64,000 nt of DNA from Verrucomicrobiota bacterium (GCA_018240015.1 JAFEGJ010000005.1:62001-126000); one strand, 5' to 3'; counted from the stretch's first letter, positions 34,415-44,054 are shown. Notes: generated from the letters alone by a model not told the origin. Translations and numbers: made by a program.

Positions 34415-35515
34415 ATGAGTAAAAAGTCTCTTCCAGTAGTCAAAAAGAATAAAATTTTTCCAGTAAAATATGCAGCATTTATTACCTCTTTGAAGGCCAA
34501 AATTAGAGCTGCCCAGATAAAGGGAGCTATAGCAGTCAACAAGGAGTTAATCAAATTGTACTGGGAGATCGGAAAAGAAATTCATGAAAAGCAAAAACAG
34601 GAAGCCTGGGGCAGCAAAGTGTTGGAAAGGACTGCTAAAGATCTTCAAAAGGGTTTTCCTGGAGAAGAAGGATTTTCAAGACGCAATATATTTAGGATGA
34701 GGGCGTTTTACCAAGCCTATGCAAAAGTGCCACAACTTGTGGCACAATTAGATAAGTTACCTTTTTTTTCTATCCCTTGGGGTCACAATGCGTTAATTCT
34801 TGAGAAGGTTAAGAATACGGTGCAGCGATTATGGTATGCACAAAAAAGCATAGAGAATGGCTTGAGTAGGAGCATGCTCACAATTTGGATTGAAAACGAT
34901 CTCTATCATAGAGAGGGTAAGGCTATCACCAATTTCAAGACAACCATTCCTGCCATCCAGTCAGATTTGGCGCAACAGACACTTAAAGATCCTTATCTTT
35001 TTGACTTTCTCACTCTGCGCAAAGAACATTTAGAAAAAGAATTGGAAGACGGCTTGGTCGATCACATTCAGAAATTTCTCATCGAACTTGGCCAAGGGTT
35101 TTCTTTTGTCGGACAGCAATACCCAATCAAAGCAGGAAAAAAAGATCTGTATCTCGATTTGCTATTTTATCATCTCAAATTGCGTTGCTATGTTGTTGTT
35201 GAGCTTAAAGCAGGAGAATTCGATAGCCGTGATGCGGGACAAATGAGTGCATACCTTTCGGCTGTGGATGATCAGCTCAAGCATGAAGATGATAAACCAA
35301 CTATCGGCATTATCTTATGCAAGATAAAAGATAATGTGTTTGTGGAATATGTCTTAAGGAATTTTAATCGTCCTATCGGGGTGGCAGGATTTGAAGTGAA
35401 AATGGTAGAACATTTGCCAAAAGAGCTAAAGTCAAATCTGCCTTCAGTGAAAGAAATTGAAGCGGAATTAAGTATTAAGCCAGCGGGAAAGAAGGGAAGA
35501 AAAAAGAAGACTTGA
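34415..35515 (+). CDS. PD-(D/E)XK nuclease of the YhcG/DUF1016 family
   Basis: 366 residues. The N-terminal DUF1016_N helical domain includes LIKLYWEIGKEIHEKQ, WGSKVLERTAKDLQ and FSRRNIFRMRAFYQAY. The C-terminal YhcG nuclease domain shows the catalytic pattern KKDLYLDLLFYHLKL followed by YVVVELKAGEF, with the D...ExK residues in place. A polylysine tail closes it (KKGRKKKT). Members are often linked with restriction or defence loci; biochemical role largely unknown. No SD seen. It is alone between two copies of the dnaK 3' end, opposite in direction to dnaK, which suggests it arrived by insertion or unequal recombination. Confidence 0.88.
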   Translation: MSKKSLPVVKKNKIFPVKYAAFITSLKAKIRAAQIKGAIAVNKELIKLYWEIGKEIHEKQKQEAWGSKVLERTAKDLQKGFPGEEGFSRRNIFRMRAFYQAYAKVPQLVAQLDKLPFFSIPWGHNALILEKVKNTVQRLWYAQKSIENGLSRSMLTIWIENDLYHREGKAITNFKTTIPAIQSDLAQQTLKDPYLFDFLTLRKEHLEKELEDGLVDHIQKFLIELGQGFSFVGQQYPIKAGKKDLYLDLLFYHLKLRCYVVVELKAGEFDSRDAGQMSAYLSAVDDQLKHEDDKPTIGIILCKIKDNVFVEYVLRNFNRPIGVAGFEVKMVEHLPKELKSNLPSVKEIEAELSIKPAGKKGRKKKT

Positions 35516-35521
35516 TCTAAG

Positions 35522-35553
35522 AAAAAATCCTCCGCCCTTTAAGGAGCGGAGGA
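35522..35553 (-). terminator. dnaK terminator
   Basis: Read leftward: stem TCCTCCGC/GCGGAGGA, then TTTTTT. An identical copy lies at 34204-34235. Confidence 0.9.
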
Positions 35554-35567
35554 CATAGGAGAGAAGA

Positions 35568-37469
35568 TTATTTCTTCTCGTCGTCGAGGATTTCGACTTC
35601 GGCTTCTTCTAGATCAGGTTTCTTTTGCTCGCTTTGAGGGCCGGCAGCATTTTGGGCTGCAGCAGCTCCTTGCAAGTTTTCTCCGATCTTTTGCATGTGC
35701 TTATTCAGTTCCTCGCTCGCATGCTTGATGGCGGTGATGTCGCCTCCTTTAAGGGCTTCTTTCACAGCATCGATGCGGCTTTGGATCTCGCTGACGATGT
35801 TGGCTGGAAGCTTATCTTTGTAGTCGGATAAGGCTTTCTCAGCGCGGAAAGAAGTAGCATCAGCTTCATTGCGCACTTCGGCTTCTTCTTTGCGTTTACG
35901 ATCTTCGTCGGCGTGCTCTTCGGCATCTTTGTGCATGCGTTTGATCTCAGCTTCGGTCAGACCCGACTTAGCATCGATGCGGATTTTTTGCTCTTTGCCA
36001 GTCTTCGTGTCTTTCGCAGAGACGTGCAGAATTCCGTCGGCGTCGACATCGAATGCCACCTCAATTTGCGGCATACCGCGCGGCGCAGGTGGAATATCGG
36101 TGAGGTCAAATCTTCCGATCTCTTTGTTGTCTTTGGCCATCGGACGCTCACCTTGGAGGACCACGATGGTCACCGCAGGTTGATTGTCGGAGGCGGTCGA
36201 GAAGACTTGTTTCTTCTGCGTCGGGATCGTCGTGTTGCGCTCAACGAGCGGTGTCATGACTCCGCCGTATGTTTCGATACCGAGTGTCAGCGGTGTGACG
36301 TCGAGGAGAAGAACGTCTTTGACGTCTCCTGCCAGAACGCCCCCTTGGATGGCCGCGCCGACGGCGACGACTTCATCAGGGTTTACACCTTTATGAGGCT
36401 CGCGTCCAAAGATCTCTTTCACTTTGCGCTCGACGGCGGGCATACGGGTCATACCGCCTACCAAGATCACTTCATTGATTTGATCTTTAGAAAGGCCGGC
36501 GTCTTTGAGAGCTTTAACGCAAGGCTCGACAGTCCGCTCGATGAGGTCATGCGTGAGGGACTCGAGTTTAGCGCGTGTTAAGGCCAGCGCTAAGTGTTTG
36601 GGTCCCGACTGATCCATCGTGATGAACGGTTGGTTGATGTCGGTGGTCTGAGAGCCTGAGAGCTCAATTTTGGCTTTTTCAGCTGCATCGCGCAGACGCT
36701 GCAGGGCCATTTTATCTTTGCTCAAATCGATGCCGTGCTCTTTTTTGAACTCATCTAGCATCCAATTGAGAATCGTGTTGTCGAAATCGTCTCCCCCGAG
36801 GTGTGTATCCCCGTTGGTAGAAAGCACTTCGAACACGCCATCTCCGATCTCGAGGATCGAAACGTCAAACGTACCGCCGCCCAGGTCAAACACAGCAATT
36901 TTCTTGTCGTGTTCTTTGTCGAGGCCATACGCAAGAGCTGCAGCTGTAGGCTCAGGAATAATGCGCTTAACGTCGAGACCCGCGATGCGTCCCGCATCTT
37001 TGGTCGACTGGCGCTGAGCGTCGTTGAAGTAGGCAGGAACCGTGATGACGGCTTCCGTGACTTTTTCTCCAAGGTAAGCTTCGGCAGTCTCTTTCATCTT
37101 GATGAGAACTTGCGCGCCGACTTCTTCGGGCGTGAGCATTTTGCCGTCAATTTCGATCGCAGCATCGCCATTGTTTCCTTTGACGACTTTGTAGGGAACG
37201 ATTTTGGCTTCGCCGCCCACTTCATCGAATTTACGTCCGATGAATCTCTTGGCAGAGTAGACCGTTTTCTCTGGGTTCGTGACGGCTTGGCGCTTCGCGG
37301 GAACACCGACGAGGCGTTCATTGTTTTTGTATCCCACAACAGAGGGGGTAGTGCGTCCTCCTTCGGCGTTGGCGATGACGACGGGAGTCCCGCCTTCCAT
37401 GATCGCGACGCAGGAGTTAGTGGTACCGAGATCGATACCGATGATTCTTCCTTTTTTCTTATTCTCCAT
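35568..37469 (-). CDS. dnaK: Chaperone DnaK (Hsp70)
   Basis: 633 residues. The ATPase domain has [26 protein letters not shown]-type [16 protein letters not shown] and [11 protein letters not shown]. The substrate-binding domain follows after the linker [15 protein letters not shown]. The C-terminus ends with acidic [13 protein letters not shown]. It refolds proteins with GrpE and DnaJ. Start overlaps grpE by 11 nt in the order hrcA-grpE-dnaK. Expected control is by HrcA at the CIRCE site at 39250. The last 42 codons and terminator are duplicated downstream. Confidence 0.98.
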   Translation of the reverse strand: MENKKKGRIIGIDLGTTNSCVAIMEGGTPVVIANAEGGRTTPSVVGYKNNERLVGVPAKRQAVTNPEKTVYSAKRFIGRKFDEVGGEAKIVPYKVVKGNNGDAAIEIDGKMLTPEEVGAQVLIKMKETAEAYLGEKVTEAVITVPAYFNDAQRQSTKDAGRIAGLDVKRIIPEPTAAALAYGLDKEHDKKIAVFDLGGGTFDVSILEIGDGVFEVLSTNGDTHLGGDDFDNTILNWMLDEFKKEHGIDLSKDKMALQRLRDAAEKAKIELSGSQTTDINQPFITMDQSGPKHLALALTRAKLESLTHDLIERTVEPCVKALKDAGLSKDQINEVILVGGMTRMPAVERKVKEIFGREPHKGVNPDEVVAVGAAIQGGVLAGDVKDVLLLDVTPLTLGIETYGGVMTPLVERNTTIPTQKKQVFSTASDNQPAVTIVVLQGERPMAKDNKEIGRFDLTDIPPAPRGMPQIEVAFDVDADGILHVSAKDTKTGKEQKIRIDAKSGLTEAEIKRMHKDAEEHADEDRKRKEEAEVRNEADATSFRAEKALSDYKDKLPANIVSEIQSRIDAVKEALKGGDITAIKHASEELNKHMQKIGENLQGAAAAQNAAGPQSEQKKPDLEEAEVEILDDEKK

Positions 37470-37935
37470 GGCTTTCTCCTTTTAATTTTGCAACTTTAAC
37501 GCGGGCGGGGCGGATAATGCGCTCTCCACACCGATACCCTTTTACATATTCTTGTAAGATGGTTCCTTCGGGCACATCCTCACGTTCTTCCATCTCGACA
37601 GCTTCGTGCATGTGCGGATCAAATAATTTCCCGATCGACACAAACGCTTCGACGCCTTCTCCCTTCAGTACATCTTGAAACTGCGTCAAAATCATTTGGA
37701 ATCCCATCGCCCAGTTTTTCACTTCATCGGACATCCCGTCAGCACACTTCAAGGCTCCCTCAAAACTATCGAGCGGCGCGATAAAATCGGCGAGCAGATT
37801 GTCCATGGCATAACGGACAGCTTCTTGCTTTTCTTTCTGCATCCGTTTGCGGGCGTTTTCGAGTTCAGCCAGCTGGCGCAAATATTTGTCTTTGTAGTCG
37901 ATGATCTCTTCGACTGTGTTATTCGTTTCTTCCAT
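37459..37935 (-). CDS. grpE: Nucleotide exchange factor GrpE
   Basis: 158 residues, a compact GrpE. An N-terminal coiled coil ([21 protein letters not shown]) leads to the beta domain with HEAVEM and [10 protein letters not shown]. It releases ADP from DnaK. Overlaps hrcA by 17 nt and dnaK by 11 nt, so the three are translated together. Confidence 0.96.
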   Translation of the reverse strand: MEETNNTVEEIIDYKDKYLRQLAELENARKRMQKEKQEAVRYAMDNLLADFIAPLDSFEGALKCADGMSDEVKNWAMGFQMILTQFQDVLKGEGVEAFVSIGKLFDPHMHEAVEMEEREDVPEGTILQEYVKGYRCGERIIRPARVKVAKLKGESHGE

Positions 37936-39034
37936 TCACATTCTCCAATAATAATTGCTCTGTCTTCACATCGAGGGCCAGCGGTTCAGGCGCCCTAAAA
38001 GAAATTTTAAATTTGTACATGCTCTTCGTGAGAGCTTGAGAGATCGTAAGAGCTGCGGTTTCAAGGACGCCAAAAAGTTTGCGGTAGGGGATGCGGTTGG
38101 GACCTAAAATGGCAATCGCACCGACGACCGTGTTATGGATTTTATAAGGGATGGCAATCGCAGAACATGCTTGCAAGGCGCCTCCAATCCAAATACTGAG
38201 CGTCTCTGTTTTGGCGCACTCAGCCAGCAAACCTCGGAGCGCTTCTTTGTTTTCGAAAAATCCGAGACCCGAAGCGAGAGCCGTCGCATCATTAAAATCG
38301 GCGTAGGCGAGAAGCTTAGAAAATCCCGTCTTATATAAATCTTCCGTCGAGAAATGGGTATTTCCCACCAAGTGGCGGAGCATCACTTCCGTATAAAAGC
38401 GCGTTGCCAGGATTTCTTCGTGCGGAGTCAGTTTGGGTTTATCGACCCCCGTGAGTCTCCAACGGAAAAACCCTTCCAGGCGTTTTAAGGTGAATGTGCT
38501 GAGTTTGAGGTCGGAATAGAGGGTTTCGGTTTGAATGAGTCCAAAATCGGTGATAAGAACGCAGAGGCAGCGATTATTGTCGATTCCGACAAAGCGGACA
38601 TCTAAGATAAAGTCTTGGTCAAAACGGGGCGCTGATAGAAAGACGGCGCAGTTGGTTAATTTACTGAGTTCTTCTGCGGCATAATGGATATAAGAAGCGA
38701 CTTCGCGGGTTTCTTGTAAAAGGGCTTTTTGGAGTTCTTTGCGCTCTTTGTCTTCGAGCGAAGAAGAATTGAGGTGGGTTTGGGCGTAGAACTGGTAAGC
38801 CAGATGAGTCGGGATACGACCGCCTGAGGAGTGTTGTTGTTTCAGGTAGCCTTGTTCTTCGAGTTGAGCGAAGTAGTTGCGGATGGTTGCAGAGCTAAGG
38901 TTGTCAAAACCGTTTTCTCGTAGAGTGTTAGAACCGACCGGCTTGCCTGTCTGAAGATAGAGCTCAACAGTGCCGAGCAGAACGAGCTTCTCGCGTTGAT
39001 CTTTGGGCGGTTTTCTTAAACTTAATGTCTTCAT
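37919..39034 (-). CDS. hrcA: Heat-shock repressor HrcA
   Basis: 371 residues from ATG 39034. The longer frame to 39124 reads through foldback repeat B and is rejected. An N-terminal winged helix (LGTVELYLQTGKPVGSNTL; LSSATIRNYFAQLEEQGYL; SSGGRIPTHLAYQFY) and a GAF-like effector domain (VGAIAILGPNRIPYRKLFGVLE) are clear. HrcA binds CIRCE and represses grpE-dnaK and groE. First gene of hrcA-grpE-dnaK. It has a weak SD (AGGT). The leader of about 170 nt contains foldback repeat B. Confidence 0.95.
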   Translation of the reverse strand: MKTLSLRKPPKDQREKLVLLGTVELYLQTGKPVGSNTLRENGFDNLSSATIRNYFAQLEEQGYLKQQHSSGGRIPTHLAYQFYAQTHLNSSSLEDKERKELQKALLQETREVASYIHYAAEELSKLTNCAVFLSAPRFDQDFILDVRFVGIDNNRCLCVLITDFGLIQTETLYSDLKLSTFTLKRLEGFFRWRLTGVDKPKLTPHEEILATRFYTEVMLRHLVGNTHFSTEDLYKTGFSKLLAYADFNDATALASGLGFFENKEALRGLLAECAKTETLSIWIGGALQACSAIAIPYKIHNTVVGAIAILGPNRIPYRKLFGVLETAALTISQALTKSMYKFKISFRAPEPLALDVKTEQLLLENVNGRNE

Positions 39035-39050
39035 TGTTTTTTTACCTAAA

Positions 39051-39198
39051 TTGCTAGTTGTCTCTCGGAGATCCCGGCCATAGAAAAAACGACCTCCGGC
39101 GTCCGCCTCCTTCTCCAACCCCATAAAGGGGTTGTCTGCATCGGCGTCCTTGGATCTCGCTTTTTCTAGGCCAATCTCTCGCGAGATCCAATTAGCAA
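39051..39198 (-). repeat. Foldback repeat, copy B (5' leader of hrcA)
   Basis: 148 bp. In reverse complement it aligns along its whole length with 12650-12794. Ends TTGCTAGTTG and CAATTAGCAA are near-perfect inverted repeats, and the centre has the hairpin CAACCCC/GGGGTTG (39116-39134). It lies between the predicted hrcA promoter and start codon, so it would be transcribed into the mRNA leader, where it could affect translation or stability. Confidence 0.86.
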
Positions 39199-39212
39199 CT
39201 CAGGTAATCGGC

Positions 39213-39242
39213 ATTATATGACAAGGGGGCGGGAATAGGCAA
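39213..39242 (-). promoter_or_regulatory. hrcA: Predicted hrcA-grpE-dnaK promoter
   Basis: On the reverse strand: TTGCCT (39242-39237), 18-bp spacer, TATAAT (39218-39213). The transcript would start near 39206 with a leader of about 170 nt. Confidence 0.55.
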
Positions 39243-39249
39243 GCAAAAA

Positions 39250-39276
39250 TTAGCGATCGAGCATGTCAATTGCTAA
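39250..39276 (-). promoter_or_regulatory. CIRCE-like HrcA operator
   Basis: 27 bp: TTAGCGATC, 9 bp, AATTGCTAA. The consensus is TTAGCACTC-N9-GAGTGCTAA; each arm matches 7 of 9. The inner positions are altered but complement each other less well than usual. It lies just upstream of the predicted -35 and holds a TTGACA that could serve a second promoter. Confidence 0.72.
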
Positions 39277-39292
39277 TTTGAATCACAAACCA

Positions 39293-42211
39293 CTAATCTT
39301 CAGTGACATGAGGGTCTTTGACGATGAGGGGAAGGATATCCACAACCGACGGTGCCCACTCAAAACCACGTCTATATACCAGGCGCTGGGCCAAGAAACA
39401 AGCGATGACCGCTTTCTTATGGATGTCAGGAATTTCTTTAATTAATCGCTGTGAATATTTTTTTTGAAGTAGCGGTGGTGCGTACTTGATCAAGCACTGG
39501 AGATAGAGGTCCTGAGGGTCATTAGAGAGAGTCAGGGGAGTGAGATAGGTGAGGATTTCGTCCTTATAGTGGTTGATCTGTTCGGAAATCTTTTCAGAAA
39601 TATCTGTTAAAAATCCTTGATCCGAAGTGCGGAGAAGCAGGCTGGCTTCGTCTTTAGAGCGGTCCATAATAATGGTAAGAATTTCTTCGACGAGCCTTGG
39701 TTTTTCTTGGATGAACTCTTCATCGGAAAGAACAAGACCCGATAGCACTTCGAATGAAGAACAAATGACGCCGCCTTTATTGGCGGAGCTATCTTTAATA
39801 ATGATGGTGCCGAGTTTTTCTAGCGCGCGCCGGGCTTCTTGTGTCAGATACAAATTAGCGCCTTCAATGATGGCTCTCGCGGTGGGTTTGCCGTCGCTGT
39901 CTAAGAAGTCTTTATAGTTCGATTCATTGAGCGTGCGCGGACGGCCGCCACCGGGGATAAAAATATCGGCCTTGGTTTGATGGACGTTGGTGCGCAAAAT
40001 ATGGTTCATCTCGGAGCCGGGGATCCACTCTTCGATTACTTTTTTCCCTTTTTTGCGCAGTAGGAGTGTTTGCTGAGCGTAGGCTGTTTCTTCCCGGCGC
40101 GTTTTAGTGTCGAGCAAAAATCCTCCGTCGGAGAGTTTTTCAGCTGGGTAGAAGCGGATCGGCTTTCCTTGTTCGAATAGCTCGGAGATAATTTTTAGAT
40201 CGAGCCCTTCAGGATCAAAGATGGTTCCTGAGACGTCGATGGTGGCCAAAAACTTAGCTGTCTTGGGGAAAAAGCGGTAGAGGTTATGCATCTGATTTCC
40301 CGCAACGTCGCCGTCTGGGCCGCCGGACATTTTGATCGTGAACGGCTCTTTGTGCGGATCGATATCGAGGAACTGGAGTACCTCTTCCATATAGACGTTA
40401 ATGCCGCGCGAAGTGACGCCATACTCTTTGTGATTGATGCCGGCGCCCGGTTTGCTCGACATGAAAGCCGATCCTGGCTTGTAGCCCTGGGCTTTGGCGT
40501 AAGAAGAGATCCAGGTGATCATGGAATCGTGCATGTTCTCATCAGGGCCTAAGTAGACATACTCGGGTTTTTTGTAGTAGTCGATGAGGTTGCTGGCTTG
40601 TAAAACGGTGATAAAGCTTTCGATGTAGCATCTTTGGGCGCTGTAGAGATAGTTAAGACGGTGTTCTTGCCTTTTTTGCGCGATTTTTTCTTCGATGCGG
40701 CTCATTTCGAGGCCGGTGGTCTCGAGCTCGCGCTGCATCATCTCTTCTTCTTTCAGGATGCTTTCAAAGGCTTCGAGAAAGATGACTCCTTTGGCGCCGC
40801 CTTCAGGGATGTCTTTGTTTTTTTTCTGCTGCGTGTAGGCGAGGTTGTAGCACTCGGAAAAAACGTTATTTCTCTCGATGAGCATCTGCTCGATTTGGGC
40901 GGGGTAAACGGTGCGGAGTCCCCCGCGCGCTAAATCGCGGAAGCGGATGTGAAAGCCAATGAAGTACATGCCCTTCATGAAAAAAACAGCGAAGGGAATT
41001 TCCGGAAATTTTTCCCGTCTTTCATAAGGGACATTTTCTAAATAGTGGGGATCGAGCCGGAAAGAAAGCGCCGTTTTTTCTTTGCAGTAGAAGTTCGTCT
41101 TGAGCGTGTGCTCGGCAAAACTGAGCGCTTGAATCAAAATGTTTTTGCGCCGGATGTCGTTGCCGATATTTCCTGTGTCGAGTTCGGCTACGGAGGCTAA
41201 AAACGCTGCCTTAATTTTTTCGTAATTTTTTAAGTCATGTTTTTTAGGGTGGAACTTCGCCTCAAAAGCGTGGATGACTTGGATCGTCAGCTCAGGGTGT
41301 CGTGAGAGCCCTTCTTCGATGGCGGGAAGCGCATACATGTGAGGATCGGCGTGGACGAGAACTTGATGAACGAACGAGACGATAGCTTTCAGCAAGTTGC
41401 CTTGATTGCCGCTGATAAAGCCGGTATCGACAAACGCCTTTTCGATCACTTCGTGACCGAGGAAGTATTTGACGGTCATGAGCTCTTGGAGAAAATCGTC
41501 CACATCGGCCTTACCATCGAGTCCCATCGAGAGGAGTAGCGTGTTTTCTGGCGTATAGACGGCAGCGAGCCGAAGCATCGCAAGGCCGTGACGGCGCACG
41601 ACCTTGGAAATCCGGTAGAGAAATTCATGCTGAGGAGCATTTTTCCATGCCAGCACGATTTGGAGGGTGGGAGCCTCACGGTTGCGGACCAGTTCAAGCT
41701 GGCAAGCATCGCTATCTTCCGATCGCTTCCAGACATCGTGGGCGAGTTTTTTTCGCTCGTCATTGAGCGAGCGCTCAAAGCGGGGTACCGCACCTTTGTC
41801 TTCACCGCCGGCAAAATAAATGACCGCGATTCTCAAAGGAACTTTTAAGCCTTCAAACGGAGGCGGAGCATTCGAGACAAACGAGCGGTAATTTTGGATC
41901 CCTCGATGCCGATAATGGCGAAGAATTTTTAAGTCGCTATCAGGCCCGTCGAGTGTGAGCGTGATCGCTCTGTCTTTGAAGTGGATGTGGGAAAAAAACT
42001 CTTCTCTCTCGAAGCTCATCAAACTATGCGTGACAAAGACGAGCGTGTCGGGATCTGCATCCTCGAAGAAACTTGCGGGAAGGTGCTCTTCGATCCAAAC
42101 GTAATACTGCTCGAACTTGTGGCTTTCTTTTCGGGCGGCCTCTTGGAGGCGAGCTTTCTTTTCACCAGGGGTCATAGAGCTCAGTAGACAGCAATCAAAT
42201 TTATTTTTCAA
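39293..42211 (-). CDS. gdh: NAD-specific glutamate dehydrogenase (large form)
   Basis: 972 residues, the ~115-kDa class with an extra N-terminal domain. The catalytic part (residues ~430-900) shows GGLRTVYPAQIEQMLIERN, GGAKGVIFLEAF, the glycine-rich MSGGPDGDVAGNQM for NAD, and SSANKGGVICSSFEVLSG. It converts glutamate to 2-oxoglutarate and ammonia with NAD, feeding the TCA cycle and making host amino acids a carbon source. Its stop is only 17 nt from the CIRCE site of hrcA, so readthrough could reach the heat-shock operon. No Chlamydiaceae counterpart of this size is known to me. Confidence 0.9.
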   Translation of the reverse strand: MKNKFDCCLLSSMTPGEKKARLQEAARKESHKFEQYYVWIEEHLPASFFEDADPDTLVFVTHSLMSFEREEFFSHIHFKDRAITLTLDGPDSDLKILRHYRHRGIQNYRSFVSNAPPPFEGLKVPLRIAVIYFAGGEDKGAVPRFERSLNDERKKLAHDVWKRSEDSDACQLELVRNREAPTLQIVLAWKNAPQHEFLYRISKVVRRHGLAMLRLAAVYTPENTLLLSMGLDGKADVDDFLQELMTVKYFLGHEVIEKAFVDTGFISGNQGNLLKAIVSFVHQVLVHADPHMYALPAIEEGLSRHPELTIQVIHAFEAKFHPKKHDLKNYEKIKAAFLASVAELDTGNIGNDIRRKNILIQALSFAEHTLKTNFYCKEKTALSFRLDPHYLENVPYERREKFPEIPFAVFFMKGMYFIGFHIRFRDLARGGLRTVYPAQIEQMLIERNNVFSECYNLAYTQQKKNKDIPEGGAKGVIFLEAFESILKEEEMMQRELETTGLEMSRIEEKIAQKRQEHRLNYLYSAQRCYIESFITVLQASNLIDYYKKPEYVYLGPDENMHDSMITWISSYAKAQGYKPGSAFMSSKPGAGINHKEYGVTSRGINVYMEEVLQFLDIDPHKEPFTIKMSGGPDGDVAGNQMHNLYRFFPKTAKFLATIDVSGTIFDPEGLDLKIISELFEQGKPIRFYPAEKLSDGGFLLDTKTRREETAYAQQTLLLRKKGKKVIEEWIPGSEMNHILRTNVHQTKADIFIPGGGRPRTLNESNYKDFLDSDGKPTARAIIEGANLYLTQEARRALEKLGTIIIKDSSANKGGVICSSFEVLSGLVLSDEEFIQEKPRLVEEILTIIMDRSKDEASLLLRTSDQGFLTDISEKISEQINHYKDEILTYLTPLTLSNDPQDLYLQCLIKYAPPLLQKKYSQRLIKEIPDIHKKAVIACFLAQRLVYRRGFEWAPSVVDILPLIVKDPHVTED

Positions 42212-42286
42212 TTCAATCGTACACTTTTTTCTGCGGAAAAATTAAGGAGTTTGCTACAACTACTCGGAAAATTGGAGGGGAAAATC

Positions 42287-43159
42287 ATGTCATCATACTT
42301 CAGCATCCAAGCCTATAGAGATCGTTTAGCCTATCTTTGTTGTTATTCTTCGCAAGACTTTCAAGATACAAAAGCTATTGAGGAAGCAAATAAATTTGAT
42401 CCCAAAGAATTTATAAAGACCAGCAATGAGATTCCCTTATGGAAAAAAGTCGAAACCTGTCTTCAAAAGAAAAAAGAAATAGAACCACTTTTTGCAAGGC
42501 ATACCACACGACAAGAAGAAGTGAATAAATTGGGATGGTTTTCGCCCTATTTTTACATATGTGGGATCGTCAATAAAATTTGGGGGACTGCTAGTTCATA
42601 TAATACCAAAATACAAAGTTTGCAAACAAAGTACGCCGATGTAAGTTCTAACAAAGAATACGATCTGGAAGAGGTTGAAATAGGGAAAGAGAAGGTTACT
42701 CTCAAAGCTAAATGGGTTTCTGTTCTTGATGGTAATGCTTTAGCTCTTGCGAAAAAAGTGGAAATTTCTTTCTACAAGAATGGCATTCAGAGAATTCAGA
42801 TGATCTTAGAGGATGAGTCAGTAAACAAAGACTTTTTAAGGGTCCGCTGCAGCTTGGCAGACAGGACTCAAAGCGGATCATCAGACGCATTAGTGGTCGA
42901 GGCTTTAGTTACTGGCCTTCGAGAAACCCTGGTTCTTCAAAAAAATAAAAAAGCTACCACCTTTGAAATGGTTGTCGAAAAAAGCACGGATTTGGAAGAG
43001 GTTTATAAGAAATGTTTTCGAGATTTTGATTCCAATGGAAATGGAATCATTAATTCAGGCAATTTCGAAAGCTATAATAGCCGCCAAATTCTACAAAACA
43101 AATACTGGAAACAGCTAGCAGATGAGAAGCCAGGAATTGGTTTGATTCCTTGTAGCTGA
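42287..43159 (+). CDS. Unknown protein, probably lineage-specific
   Basis: 290 residues from ATG 42287, which has SD GGAGGGG; an earlier in-frame ATG at 42251 lacks one. No family recognised. Cysteine-rich near the start (YLCCYSSQDF). The later half seems to be a beta/alpha domain (EISFYKNGIQRIQMILEDES, FLRVRCSLADRT). Near the C-terminus, DFDSNGNGIINSGNFE resembles a calcium loop (D-x-D-x-N-G) but the spacing is one off from an EF-hand. The next gene has a similar layout (RVRFKC...), so they may be distant paralogues. No signal peptide or membrane helix. Confidence 0.6.
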   Translation: MSSYFSIQAYRDRLAYLCCYSSQDFQDTKAIEEANKFDPKEFIKTSNEIPLWKKVETCLQKKKEIEPLFARHTTRQEEVNKLGWFSPYFYICGIVNKIWGTASSYNTKIQSLQTKYADVSSNKEYDLEEVEIGKEKVTLKAKWVSVLDGNALALAKKVEISFYKNGIQRIQMILEDESVNKDFLRVRCSLADRTQSGSSDALVVEALVTGLRETLVLQKNKKATTFEMVVEKSTDLEEVYKKCFRDFDSNGNGIINSGNFESYNSRQILQNKYWKQLADEKPGIGLIPCS

Positions 43160-43205
43160 AAATTTTTACTGAGCATATAATTATCTCAGAATCAGGAGGT
43201 AATAT

Positions 43206-44054
43206 ATGACAGAAGCTGCCCAAATCCGCCTTGAAAGACGTCAAACAGACAGAGAAAAGCTGCAACTTGAATATAATGCTGCTTCAGCGCTCCAAAAAAT
43301 CTCCGAGAAATGCAGAATTGCATTTGATAATCTCGAATCTCCCGCGCAGGGGCTGACTTTGAGCGAACTCGCTGTTAAGATTTTCTCGATCAACGATTGT
43401 TGGTCTGAGCTGGAAATGGCAAAAGCGAAGTTTGAAAACGCTAAAGAAGATAGTGAAGTTATTCTCCCTGATACACCCTTGGAAAAAAGTTGGATTGAAA
43501 TATACCGAGGATATCATGACCCCTTGCCGGGATATCAAAATTGTAAAGAGCGCATAGAACCTCTCTTAAAATCTCTTTTTGTGCGAATAAAATCTGAGCA
43601 ACGATCTTTTGTGGCCGATTTTAAATTTGGATATCAGCTCAAAAATCGAGTTGCCCTGGACGGCACCCTTCGCATCATCTGCGGGAGCGCGCAAATGACC
43701 CTTTCTCAACCTCCGCTAAATGGAGGAGAAAAATGTGTTTCTCTCTATCTGGATGATAAACCCTCAGCAGATGCAAGCCAGGAAAAACTATCGCTTCTCC
43801 TACAACTCAGCATGGAAATTGCTCAGCACTACGCAGCCGTAAGGGTGCGCTTTAAATGTTCCTATACTGAGAATAGTCCCGCCATGCAGCAAACACTTCA
43901 AGCATACAAATTCACAAGAAACGATGCTTACAATGAAGTGATTTCCGATGGTTGGGTTCGAGATTTTGGGACTTACCCTCCCGAGACACAAATCCTTGGG
44001 CATCCAGAAAATCTCGCCATTTTTAAAGACTACCAGCTATTTGAAAAGGCGTAG
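43206..44054 (+). CDS. Unknown protein, possible paralogue of the preceding gene
   Basis: 282 residues with a strong SD (AGGAGGT). The N-terminal half is helical and charged (LERRQTDREKLQLEYNAASAL). The C-terminal half is a mixed domain with FKFGYQLKNRVALDGTLRI, EKCVSLYLDDKPSADA and VRVRFKC, which loosely parallels the upstream gene. No known family. Both lie in the same direction 46 nt apart and likely form an operon. Its last 18 nt overlap the end of zntA. May be host-interaction genes (inference only). Confidence 0.6.
   Translation: MTEAAQIRLERRQTDREKLQLEYNAASALQKISEKCRIAFDNLESPAQGLTLSELAVKIFSINDCWSELEMAKAKFENAKEDSEVILPDTPLEKSWIEIYRGYHDPLPGYQNCKERIEPLLKSLFVRIKSEQRSFVADFKFGYQLKNRVALDGTLRIICGSAQMTLSQPPLNGGEKCVSLYLDDKPSADASQEKLSLLLQLSMEIAQHYAAVRVRFKCSYTENSPAMQQTLQAYKFTRNDAYNEVISDGWVRDFGTYPPETQILGHPENLAIFKDYQLFEKA

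Noticed and set aside
34291-34554. 87-codon leftward frame overlapping the nuclease start
   Set aside because: Hydrophobic shadow across the dnaK-copy junction; no SD and it overlaps the nuclease promoter and start.
35913-36581. 222-codon open frame antisense to dnaK
   Set aside because: Lies within conserved dnaK; shadow of codon bias.
39035-39124. Longer N-terminus for HrcA
   Set aside because: It translates foldback repeat B; HrcA homology begins at the Met at 39034.
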